This document shows, piece after piece, positions 1-6,025 of a stretch of 6,025 nucleotides of DNA. Position numbers and translations under genes: made by a program. The notes below the pieces were generated by a model, which worked only from the letters and a program-made list of their open reading frames with translations, did no database searches and was not told the DNA's origin. This DNA is from an uncultured bacterium. Its GTDB lineage: Bacteria > Bacillota > Clostridia > Christensenellales > Pumilibacteraceae. Numbering within the stretch: position 1 is the first letter of the stretch; each line of letters starts with the position of its first letter. The stretch is taken from the NCBI GenBank assembly GCA_949747725.1, contig CATKFJ010000051.1, forward strand, positions 1-6,025, written 5' to 3'.

Positions 1-3000
1 ATGGGAACCATTAAAATGAAAGACAAAACTACGCAAGAAATATCCGACATCGACGCGCAAATCTTGAAAAACGCCGAAATTGCGGAAAAAGAACAGGCGA
101 AAAATTTGCAGTGGGACGACCCCGCAGTGCGCGGCGAAGACGAAGCGCAAACCGACGAATATTCGCGGCATTACTATCTGAACAACGGAACGGCAAAGAG
201 CGTAATAAGCGCCGTGCCGGTCAACTTCTATGACGACGAAGAAAAGGCATGGAAGCAGATAGACAATACGCTTGAAGAGCAAGGAGACGTATTCGTAAAC
301 AAAGCGGGCGCGTATAAAACCGAAATTTCGAAAGCGAACGTAAATAAGTCCGTAAAGATGACGAAAAAAGATTTGCAGTTGTCTTGGACATATTTGGGCA
401 AGCAAAGCGCGGTAGCTCCTTGTGCATTGACCGCCGAAGCAGAACCCGTTACGGCTGTCGCCAAAGAAAACACCGTTTTACAGGTTGAAAAAAACGAAAC
501 TGCTGATATGCAAAAAACGTTAAGTCGTGCGGTGTATGAGAATATAGAGCATAGCACCGACCTCGAATACTGCTTGCAAGGCAACAATCTTAAAGAAAAC
601 ATTATAGTAAAGGAAAAGAGCGACGATTACCGATATATGTTCGCGCTTAATACGCAAGGACTTAGTATGCGGCTTTCGGAAGACAGCACGCAAATAGAGC
701 TGTGTTCGGGTGATAAAACCGAATTTACCATACCTGCGCCGTATATGTACGACGCAGCGGGCGCAATGAGCGAAGAAGTGTATTACGAACTCGATTCGAA
801 CGCCGACGGCAGCTATACTTTTGCGGTGGTTGCCGACCCCGAGTGGCTCAACGCGGAAGACCGCGCTATGCCCGTTACGATAGACCCGCAGATAGTTACG
901 GGCGGATTGAGTATTATAACCAAAAAAGTGGAGTATAGGTATAGATACACGAGTTCGAGCTCGGGTTATTCTTATTCGTCATGGTATAATTCGGGGGAAA
1001 CCGATATACGGGTGATGAAAAATTCTTCGCAAGAATACCGTACGAAAATAACGATTAACAAGAGCGCGTTGAATATGCTGAAAAATCGCATAGCAAGCGC
1101 CAAGCTTACGCTAACGCCTACAAAGTCTTTCAGCGGATACATGAAAGCGGACGGCATTTATAAATATTATAACGGCGGAAATCTCGAAATTAACCTGACT
1201 TCGCAACTTAAAAGCGCGAGTACGAGTAATATCGATATATGGATTGAACCGTCTTATTACACTTACGAATATATAGACGGAAGCTTTTCCATGACAAATA
1301 ATCCGCCGATACTCGAAGTGGAATATTTCACTAATGAAAATACTAATCCGACAATCGAGGAATTTTCGCTTGCCGGCTGTATGTCCGGTGCGTTAAATCT
1401 TGGCACGGGTGAGTTGACTGCGGCGTTCGGAGATGCGACTACGGACGGGACGGCTCTATCACTCGGAATATCGCACCATTATAAAAAGAGCGGAAGAACG
1501 TCTAACTTCGGCAAAAGTTGGCGATTGAATGTGGAACAAAAACTTGAGAAAAATACGGATTCTGCTCTTGACGCTAATTATATTTACACCGATGCCGCAG
1601 GGGAAAAACATGGTTTCAAAGACTTTTATTATTATCTGAATGCGTCCGATAAAAAAGTGTATGTTACGGATAAAGCGTCTATTACCGTAGAACAGGACGG
1701 AAGATTAACCTATTCGGGTTATGAAGTTTTTAAAGAACAAAAAACTATGACGGGCTTAAAAGCCGTGACTCAAGCGGAAGGATTTAAGAATATCGATTTA
1801 ATCGAGCAACGGCAAGAAGAACAAATCAAATTAGAAGAATCAATCGAAACTTATAAAAATAATCTTAAAGATTTAGTTGTTGTTAATATATCGGACGGAA
1901 CGATTGCGCGTTCGTTTTCATCCTATTTTTCAGGCGATAAATTAACGAAAGCAAAATTCGATACTTTTATGAATATTACGAGCTCGCAAATGGTAATGCC
2001 TAAGAGCGAAGCTATCAATTTAAAAAGTATGCGATTGCAATATGCTGTCGGCGGATTGCAAGATGAGTCGATGGTGTATCAAAATACCGCTTTAACTCGG
2101 CAAATAGAAGCTTTGGGGTATCAGGCAAGCGCTCTCGGAATGCAGTATAATTTATTGGGATTGCAAGATGCATCAATGGGATACCAAGATACATCCAGCC
2201 AAATCGAGATTGACCAACTTCAACATTATATCAATAACTCGGCTAACCATACAACGGAATGCGGTTGTGATGTGGGAGAGAACGGCTTTTGGAACAGAAG
2301 AAAATCGAATCAGACCAATTTAAAAAATAACCTGGCAAGCCAGAGGAAATATATAGGCGCGCAAAAAGATAATACTTCGGCACAAAAAGATAATCTTGAA
2401 AAACAAGTTGAAAACACAAAAGACCAACAAACCAATCTTGGCAAACAACGTGCAAACACGAATAGTCAGCGCGGTGTTTTGTTAGAGCAAATTAATTACT
2501 TAATAAGTAAACGAGAACTTTATATCAAACAGATTAAACATGTTTTTAAAGAATATATCAATGCCGAGCATCAATTATCGGAATTATATAAGCAAGTGCC
2601 CGTTAGCTATTTAATAGACCCTGACAATATTGTGCGGGCATTCAATAAATACGGCAATCTTGTTGCGGTATACGATACGTTCGGAAATAATATTATTATC
2701 GATTATGATGCAAAGGATAGGATTTCCGCGATTTACGAAGGAGAAGATAAAAAAATATCTTTCAGATATAACTATTACGGACAACTTACGTCCATAACGG
2801 ATGCGCGCGGGCGTAAAACAAAATATACCTACAGCAGTACCGCATTATCCACCGCAAATCTTACGTCCGTTACATATTCGGACGGAAGAAAAATTGCTTT
2901 CGAATATGATTCGTTAATCGGCAATATTGTATCGGTAGAATCTTCGGATAAGTTAAAAACAGTTTTAACGTATAAAGCGGGAAAACCCGTGTCGATAATA

Positions 3001-6000
3001 GATTATTCGCTTACCGATAGTATTTCAAAAGGAAAGCACGGCGAAAAAACCCTTATCGAATTGGAGCGCACCACTGTTGAATATCAACTGTATAAAACGG
3101 AAATTACGGATGCAAAGGGGATAAAGGGCTGTTATGTGTTTAACGCCGATGGAAATGTTTCTATGCATTATACCGAACATAACGGCATAATTACGGATTC
3201 TTACACGCACGATTATGTTGCTTCCACATGCACGTTTAACGTAAAACCCAAAAAGGATGAACACAACTATTTGTCGGGAATAAGTGCGCAGACTAAGTCC
3301 GCATCATATCTTTTGAAAGCGATACAGGGGAGTGAACTTGATTCCAAGATTACGGACTATATGTTCGGCGCATATGCTACGGCGAATTCGCTTAAAACAG
3401 GAATGCGAATGCAAACGGAATTTTATCGGCAAAATATGAGCACCGACATTGCCGCTAAATTTGAAATTCGAGCGAACGTAATATATACTTCCACGACCAA
3501 ACAATTTATAGCCTCCTATGACTATTCTAATAAAAACAAACAGTATGCGGCTTTGCCTGTGACGTTACCCAAAGATTCCGACGGAAATGCTGTTTTACCC
3601 GTTAGGATTGAATTATATGTGGATTATTCTTCCAACAACGGTTCTGCCGTTTTTGACACGTTTACGTTCCAAGAAGCAGGGTGGAGTTATAGTTTGCTCG
3701 ACCAGTATGAAAACCCGACTTTAACGGAGTCAAATTGGGATAAGATTAGCGAAACAAAACGTGTAAAAACCGAAACGGAATACTCTTACGACGATAATCA
3801 AAAACTTATTAAAGAGAGGACAATAAAACAAATTGCCACTATCGGAGATAGTCTTGAAAAAAAATGTTCCGTTACGGAATATTCATATAATCCGCAGGGA
3901 TTATTATCGCGCGCAGAGAGCTTTGTGGAAGGCGAAGAAACGGAAAAAGGTATAGATATTACCGAACATTTTTATGACGCAAACGGCAACAAAATAAAAG
4001 AAATAAGCTACAATAGCTTAGACAGTACAACTAAATTTTATACCGAGACGGAGGTTTCTCAAAACGGCGTTGTTACGGCGGCTCTCGACGAAACGGGCGA
4101 GAACAAAACAATATACGAGCATATTAGCGGCACTAATATTGTTAAAACCGCAATATTGCCCAACGGCGGTAAATTCAGTTACGGACACGGCGAGTATGAC
4201 GAAGTAACCGGTATTACGCAGAGTACGGCGGACGGCGAGGAAAACTCGATTAAAATGCGGAACGATTTCGGCGAAGTAACGGAAATCACAAGCGGATTGC
4301 ACACCGTTAATTACGAATACGACCATAAGCGTAGAAAGACAAAAGTAATATTGGATAATAACGATGCTCAGGCAACGAACTATGTATATGACGATGCCAC
4401 TGCGCAAAACGGATATGTGGCTACTGTTACGGTAAAGAAAAACAATGCCGAATCCGAAACCCGAACCGATAGAAATGGAAATGTATTGTCGCTGAAAGTA
4501 AAAGAAGGATCGGACCCGCAAATTCCGTATTTTATCAATAATTTTGCTCCAAACGGATTGCAATCGGATAGTACGGATAACCTTACGGGGAGCACTTTGA
4601 CCTACACATATGACAACGTAATCAAAGATAGGGTCAACTCGATTGCGCGTACTGCGGGCACAAACGTTGCCGCTATGAACGAAACGAATGTTTTCGATGA
4701 GCAGGGTCAGCTCACGAGCAGAGCATTGAGCGGAGCTGTGTCGCATGAGTACGGCTACAAATATAAACCCAACGCCGCAATGGATTTGGAATATATCCGC
4801 TTGCCGAACGGACTGAAAGTGTGTCCCCAAACCGACGCTAACAGGCGTGGCAGGGGAAAGATTCTTGAAGATTCGGCGGGCAATAAAGTGTATGGCGAAT
4901 ATATTACATATCTTAAAGTCGGCGATCACGGAACGAATACGATATCCACTATGCGTTACGGTCGCGCTACGGCAAGCGGCTATGCAATTAACGAAAGCTT
5001 GCAATATAAATACGATAATTGCGGAAATATCGCCGAAATATGGGAGAACGGTCTGCTGTCGGTTAAATATACTTACGACAAGCTACAACGCCTTATCCGA
5101 GAGGATAATCGCGCTTTGGGTAAAACGTGGCTTTGGACATATGATAATTTCGGTAATATACTGTATAAGCGAGAATGCGCTTATACCGTGAAAGCGGAAG
5201 AAGAACTCACTTCGTTTTTAGCGGAAATGCAATATTCGTACGACGGCAACTATCCCGACCGCATGATAGGTTTCGGAGAACAAAGCGTAACTTACGAAAA
5301 CGGTTTGCCGATATGCTATCGCGGGAAAACATTCGGTTGGAACAGAATAGGACAACTCATGTCGGTGGACGGCGTGGAATACGGCTATGACGGCTACGGG
5401 AAACGCACGAAACGCGGTGACGTTGTATTTACATATGATATCGGCGGGCGTCTTGTTAAACAGAGCGACGGTTTTGAGTTTTATTACGACGGCAACGGCT
5501 TAAACGGATTTAAGTATAACAATAAGCAATATATCTACCGCAAGAACGCGCAGGGGGATATAGCGGGAATACTTGACTTAGACGGTAATACCATAGTAAA
5601 ATATACATACGACGCATGGGGAAGATGTGAAGTAGAAGACCGCTCGGGAATAAATCTCGGGGCTCTCAATCCGTTCAGATACCGTAGTTATTATTACGAC
5701 GCAGAAACGGGGCTGTATTACCTTAAAGCGCGCTACTACGACCCGCAAACAGGTCGATTTATCTCGCAAGACGACGTAAGCTATATAGACAGCGAAAAGC
5801 TCGGCGGATTAAACCTATACGCATACTGCTTGAATAATCCCGTAGTAATGAACGACCACGAGGGGAATAAACCGAAGTGGTGGCAGTGGCTTATTAGCGG
5901 GTTAATGATAGTAGCGGGCGTAGTGTTATGCGCAACGGGCGTAGGCGCGGCGTTGGGAGTATCGTTGCTTGTGGCGGGCGGTTCGATGATGGCGTCGAAC

Positions 6001-6025
6001 ATAATGTCGGCGGCAGGCGTTAACG
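1..6025 (+). CDS. Giant RHS/YD-repeat polymorphic toxin (WapA-like), 3'-truncated, possibly 5'-incomplete
   Basis: Frame +1 has no stop across the whole window (2008 codons plus one base). The product looks like a secreted or surface toxin-delivery protein: a YD-repeat shell that carries a variable C-terminal toxin into neighbouring cells. Seen in order: an N-terminal domain with PVNFYDDE…WKQIDNTL and IPAPYMYDAAG, a DNRLRE-like beta domain, a GKSWRLN motif, a heptad-repeat helical insertion, about 20 YD-type repeats split by a beta domain, an RHS core with the YYYDAETGLYYLKARYYDP signature near residue 1900, then a hydrophobic pre-toxin segment. The toxin itself is off the 3' edge. ATG at base 1 is used as start; a second ATG at base 16 has only a weak GGGA upstream. 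No signal peptide is visible, so the real start may lie upstream. The protein has sixteen cysteines. The family call is firm; the toxin activity is unknown. Confidence 0.95.
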   Translation, partial: MGTIKMKDKTTQEISDIDAQILKNAEIAEKEQAKNLQWDDPAVRGEDEAQTDEYSRHYYLNNGTAKSVISAVPVNFYDDEEKAWKQIDNTLEEQGDVFVNKAGAYKTEISKANVNKSVKMTKKDLQLSWTYLGKQSAVAPCALTAEAEPVTAVAKENTVLQVEKNETADMQKTLSRAVYENIEHSTDLEYCLQGNNLKENIIVKEKSDDYRYMFALNTQGLSMRLSEDSTQIELCSGDKTEFTIPAPYMYDAAGAMSEEVYYELDSNADGSYTFAVVADPEWLNAEDRAMPVTIDPQIVTGGLSIITKKVEYRYRYTSSSSGYSYSSWYNSGETDIRVMKNSSQEYRTKITINKSALNMLKNRIASAKLTLTPTKSFSGYMKADGIYKYYNGGNLEINLTSQLKSASTSNIDIWIEPSYYTYEYIDGSFSMTNNPPILEVEYFTNENTNPTIEEFSLAGCMSGALNLGTGELTAAFGDATTDGTALSLGISHHYKKSGRTSNFGKSWRLNVEQKLEKNTDSALDANYIYTDAAGEKHGFKDFYYYLNASDKKVYVTDKASITVEQDGRLTYSGYEVFKEQKTMTGLKAVTQAEGFKNIDLIEQRQEEQIKLEESIETYKNNLKDLVVVNISDGTIARSFSSYFSGDKLTKAKFDTFMNITSSQMVMPKSEAINLKSMRLQYAVGGLQDESMVYQNTALTRQIEALGYQASALGMQYNLLGLQDASMGYQDTSSQIEIDQLQHYINNSANHTTECGCDVGENGFWNRRKSNQTNLKNNLASQRKYIGAQKDNTSAQKDNLEKQVENTKDQQTNLGKQRANTNSQRGVLLEQINYLISKRELYIKQIKHVFKEYINAEHQLSELYKQVPVSYLIDPDNIVRAFNKYGNLVAVYDTFGNNIIIDYDAKDRISAIYEGEDKKISFRYNYYGQLTSITDARGRKTKYTYSSTALSTANLTSVTYSDGRKIAFEYDSLIGNIVSVESSDKLKTVLTYKAGKPVSIIDYSLTDSISKGKHGEKTLIELERTTVEYQLYKTEITDAKGIKGCYVFNADGNVSMHYTEHNGIITDSYTHDYVASTCTFNVKPKKDEHNYLSGISAQTKSASYLLKAIQGSELDSKITDYMFGAYATANSLKTGMRMQTEFYRQNMSTDIAAKFEIRANVIYTSTTKQFIASYDYSNKNKQYAALPVTLPKDSDGNAVLPVRIELYVDYSSNNGSAVFDTFTFQEAGWSYSLLDQYENPTLTESNWDKISETKRVKTETEYSYDDNQKLIKERTIKQIATIGDSLEKKCSVTEYSYNPQGLLSRAESFVEGEETEKGIDITEHFYDANGNKIKEISYNSLDSTTKFYTETEVSQNGVVTAALDETGENKTIYEHISGTNIVKTAILPNGGKFSYGHGEYDEVTGITQSTADGEENSIKMRNDFGEVTEITSGLHTVNYEYDHKRRKTKVILDNNDAQATNYVYDDATAQNGYVATVTVKKNNAESETRTDRNGNVLSLKVKEGSDPQIPYFINNFAPNGLQSDSTDNLTGSTLTYTYDNVIKDRVNSIARTAGTNVAAMNETNVFDEQGQLTSRALSGAVSHEYGYKYKPNAAMDLEYIRLPNGLKVCPQTDANRRGRGKILEDSAGNKVYGEYITYLKVGDHGTNTISTMRYGRATASGYAINESLQYKYDNCGNIAEIWENGLLSVKYTYDKLQRLIREDNRALGKTWLWTYDNFGNILYKRECAYTVKAEEELTSFLAEMQYSYDGNYPDRMIGFGEQSVTYENGLPICYRGKTFGWNRIGQLMSVDGVEYGYDGYGKRTKRGDVVFTYDIGGRLVKQSDGFEFYYDGNGLNGFKYNNKQYIYRKNAQGDIAGILDLDGNTIVKYTYDAWGRCEVEDRSGINLGALNPFRYRSYYYDAETGLYYLKARYYDPQTGRFISQDDVSYIDSEKLGGLNLYAYCLNNPVVMNDHEGNKPKWWQWLISGLMIVAGVVLCATGVGAALGVSLLVAGGSMMASNIMSAAGVN
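166..900 (+). other. N-terminal domain of clostridial-type RHS proteins (residues ~56-300)
   Basis: This segment carries motifs that recur at the front of large Gram-positive RHS proteins: PVNFYDDEEKAWKQIDNTLEE (residues about 74-94, listed here as a family motif), LEYCLQGNNLKENIIV (188-203), then LSMRLSED, FTIPAPYMYDAAGAMSEEV (242-260) and a closing WLNAEDRAMPVTIDPQI (282-298). The order and spacing match the usual arrangement, in which this domain sits just after a signal peptide and a charged linker. Its function is not established. It is probably beta-rich and extracellular. The lead before it (1-55) is charged, rich in Glu, Lys and Asp, and has no hydrophobic core. Confidence 0.75.
913..1329 (+). 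other. DNRLRE-like beta-sandwich domain (residues ~305-443)
   Basis: The pattern fits the DNRLRE-type domain found ahead of the YD shell in wall-associated RHS proteins. There is a Tyr/Ser-rich opening (YRYRYTSSSSGYSYSS), a strand with QEYRTKITINKSAL where the DNRLRE-like motif would be, the helper motif NRIASAKLTLTPT (362-374), and the usual closing motif PPILEVEYF (435-443). The naming Asp-Asn-Arg signature is not recognisable, so this is a diverged member or a related beta sandwich. A role in surface attachment or shell support is inference. Confidence 0.55.
1342..1725 (+). other. Start of the RHS shell: pre-YD segment (residues ~448-575)
   Basis: This segment has the motifs that open the RHS barrel in Gram-positive proteins: GALNLGTGELTAAFGD (463-478), LSLGISHHYKKS (486-497), FGKSWRLNVEQKL (503-515), and YTDAAGEKHGFKDF (530-543), the equivalent of the common YTDADGTxHxF stretch. 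In most relatives the chain goes almost directly from here into YD repeats. In this protein it runs into about 270 residues of helical sequence before the first YD repeat at about residue 880. Confidence 0.7.
2035..2205 (+). repeat. Heptad array 1: eight 21-bp imperfect coding repeats with glutamine ladder
   Basis: Gln falls at residues 680, 687, 694, 701, 708, 715, 722 and 729, exactly every seven residues. The residue before each is mostly Leu, Tyr or Met (679 L, 686 L, 693 Y, 700 R, 707 Y, 714 M, 721 L, 728 Y). Leu or Met recurs at 691, 698, 705, 712, 719 and 726, Ala or Ser at 690, 697, 704, 711, 725 and 732, and Gly at 706, 713, 720 and 727. The unit is roughly [L/Y]-Q-x-x-[A/S]-[L/M]-G. 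In DNA, GGATTGCAAGATG occurs at 2053-2065 and again at 2158-2170, exactly five units (105 bp) apart, which suggests growth by 21-bp duplication. Confidence 0.85.
2341..2490 (+). repeat. Heptad array 2: second glutamine ladder, opposite arm of the hairpin
   Basis: Gln falls at residues 781, 788, 795, 802, 809, 816, 823 and 830, again exactly every seven residues. Asn recurs three places later at 791, 798, 805, 812 and 819. The next place alternates between hydrophobic and Thr: 785 I, 792 T, 799 L, 806 T, 813 L, 820 T, 827 L. The residue after Gln is often Lys or Arg. The unit is roughly Q-[K/R]-[D/x]-N-[L/T]-x-x, different from array 1. In DNA, CAAAAAGATAAT occurs at 2362-2373 and at 2383-2394, one 21-bp unit apart. 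Confidence 0.85.
2605..3009 (+). other. First YD-repeat block (residues ~869-1003)
   Basis: Beta-hairpin repeats of the YD/RHS type are seen as FNKYGNLVAVYDTFGN (881-896), IDYDAKDRISAIYEG (900-914), FRYNYYGQLTSITDARGRKTKYTY (921-944, a classical unit), and a degenerate IAFEYDSLIGNIVSVE (965-980). Such repeats stack into the spiral wall of the RHS shell. The block is short and is followed by non-YD sequence from about residue 1004. Confidence 0.85.
3238..3735 (+). other. Beta-rich domain splitting the YD array (residues ~1080-1245)
   Basis: No YD repeat is seen here. The motifs match the sugar-binding-like beta domain often found in the middle of Gram-positive RHS proteins: a YMFGAYATANSLK stretch (1120-1132; relatives read xFSGWAKANS), FEIRANVIYT (1154-1163), VRIELYVDYSSNNGSAVFDTFTFQEAG (1201-1227; relatives read NxxxAYFDNIQL), then the return to YD repeats at TEYSYDDNQ. 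The stretch before it (about 1004-1080) is a loosely conserved linker with NADGNV. Binding to cell-wall or surface glycans is a family-based guess. Confidence 0.55.
3763..5550 (+). other. Main YD-repeat array of the RHS shell (residues ~1255-1850)
   Basis: Recognisable units include EYSYDDNQKLIKE (1260), EYSYNPQGLLSRAE (1293), HFYDANGNKIKEISY (1323), NYEYDHKRRKTKV (1437), LTYTYDNVIKDRVNSI (1532), NVFDEQGQLTSRAL (1563), LQYKYDNCGNIAEIWENG (1667), VKYTYDKLQRLIRED (1688), LWTYDNFGNILYKRE (1711), MQYSYDGNYPDRMIGFG (1743), VEYGYDGYGKRTKRGD (1791), FTYDIGGRLVKQSDG (1811) and FEFYYDGNGLNGFKY (1825). The LPNGLK…YLKVGDHGTNTISTMRYG stretch (1601-1654) is typical of Firmicutes RHS proteins. Units at 1341-1430 are degenerate. 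Repeats become tighter and more canonical toward the C-terminus, as is usual near the core. Confidence 0.9.
5551..5874 (+). other. RHS-associated core domain with altered cleavage motif (residues ~1851-1958)
   Basis: The core shows KYTYDAWGRCEVED (1867-1880), NPFRYRSYYYDAETGLYYL (1890-1908), ARYYDPQTGRFISQDD (1910-1925) and LGGLNLYAYCLNNPVVM (1934-1950). In relatives this domain caps the shell and ends with DPxG, next to which an aspartyl-protease activity releases the C-terminal toxin. Here the end reads Asp1952-His-Glu-Gly1955, so the Asp and Gly are kept and the Pro is replaced by His. Several Asp residues that could serve catalysis remain upstream (1924, 1925, 1930). Whether cleavage still occurs cannot be told from sequence. 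Confidence 0.9.
5875..6025 (+). other. Hydrophobic pre-toxin segment, start of the variable C-terminal tip (truncated)
   Basis: Right after the core comes KWWQW (1959-1963), then about 35 residues of Leu, Ile, Val, Ala and Gly with no charge until the window ends (ISGLMIVAGVV, 1965-1975; ALGVSLLVAGG, 1984-1994). This could hold one or two membrane-spanning helices or a glycine-zipper. Similar Trp-led hydrophobic stretches are common between the core and the toxin in Gram-positive RHS proteins and are thought to help the tip cross the target membrane. GC is high (38/60 at bases 5941-6000). The toxin domain, stop codon and any immunity gene lie beyond the edge. Confidence 0.75.

Larger units (their letters stand above)
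1774..2595 (+). other. Helical (coiled-coil) insertion inside the RHS shell (residues ~592-865)
   Basis: The segment lacks YD motifs and beta-type spacing and is rich in Gln, Glu, Lys, Asn and Leu. It opens with a short charged helix (IDLIEQRQEEQIKLEESIETY, 598-618), passes through a less regular part (621-670), then enters two long heptad-repeat stretches (about 672-740 and 774-836). A last helix (about 837-865) leads into the first YD block. The two heptad stretches are nearly equal in length and separated by about 35 non-repeating residues, so an antiparallel hairpin is the simplest reading. GC content is lower here than in the flanks: hand counts gave 16/60 at bases 2521-2580 and 23/60 at 2401-2460. 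Function unknown; projection from the shell or a part in delivery is inference. Confidence 0.75.

Noticed and set aside
2248..2300. Zinc-finger domain at HTTECGC
   Set aside because: There are too few correctly spaced Cys/His ligands for a classical zinc finger. It is kept only as a speculative metal or disulfide site in the findings.
2035..2508. CRISPR-like or minisatellite array suggested by 21-bp periodicity
   Set aside because: The period is a protein heptad. Only isolated 12-13 bp stretches are identical, there are no spacers, and the reading frame is kept throughout.
1658..3360. Recurring ATTACGGA/TTACGGAT octamers as possible uptake or binding sites
   Set aside because: They fall in the same codon phase (Ile/Val-Thr-Asp) and reflect the preference for ACG threonine codons in YD-type sequence; spacing is irregular.
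3867..3879. TTCCG-TTA-CGGAA inverted repeat as a terminator or regulatory hairpin
   Set aside because: It is a five-base stem in the middle of coding sequence with no following T run, formed by common Ser-Val-Thr-Glu codons.
4018..5004. 328-residue open frame on the minus strand
   Set aside because: It lies opposite the best-conserved part of the YD array. Its translation has no recognisable domain, and the plus-strand frame is clearly the coding one. Few TTA, CTA or TCA codons in that stretch keep the antisense frame open by chance.
4847..5390. Two overlapping plus-strand open frames in other frames (4847-5191 and 5175-5390)
   Set aside because: Both are contained within strongly RHS-like coding sequence in frame +1, and neither translation resembles a known protein.
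5578..6002. Minus-strand short open frames near the 3' end, as candidate immunity genes
   Set aside because: They run antisense to the RHS core and pre-toxin segment. Immunity genes normally follow the toxin on the same strand, and these translations look like out-of-frame reading.

Overview
The window is one uninterrupted coding frame. Frame +1 reads from an ATG at base 1 to the last base without a stop, giving 2008 complete codons plus one base. It encodes a giant RHS/YD-repeat protein of the wall-associated (WapA-like) polymorphic-toxin type. The 3' end, which should carry the variable toxin tip and usually an immunity gene just downstream, is cut off by the window edge. The true N-terminus may also lie upstream, because the visible start has no signal peptide. 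No intergenic DNA, RNA gene, mobile element, promoter or terminator is visible.

The organism is most likely an anaerobic, Gram-positive Clostridia-type bacterium (Bacillota), possibly an uncultured gut lineage. This is inferred from the Firmicutes style of the RHS domains: the PVxFY…WxxIDNTL N-terminal motif, the IPAPxMxDAxG motif, YLKVGDHGTNTISTMRYG, and the LGGLNLYAYCxNNP core. Mixed codon use with many GCG, ACG, TCG and GAA codons also fits. The assignment is tentative.

Layout by residue: 1-55, charged lead; about 56-300, the N-terminal domain usual in these proteins; about 305-443, a DNRLRE-like beta domain; about 448-575, the start of the RHS shell (GKSWRLN, YTDAAGEKHGF); about 592-865, a long helical insertion; about 869-1003, the first YD block; about 1080-1245, a beta-rich domain that splits the YD array; about 1255-1850, the main YD array; about 1851-1958, the RHS-associated core; 1959-2008, a hydrophobic, Gly/Ala-rich pre-toxin segment. 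In related proteins of known structure, YD repeats form a hollow shell around the C-terminal toxin, the core closes the shell, and the tip is released for delivery.

The most unusual element is the helical insertion. It has two stretches of eight heptads, each with glutamine at exactly every seventh residue (680-729 and 781-830). They are joined by a non-repeating loop containing Cys-Gly-Cys, and the whole reads as an antiparallel helical hairpin protruding from the shell. A second oddity is the core end, where the usual DPxG autocleavage motif reads Asp-His-Glu-Gly.
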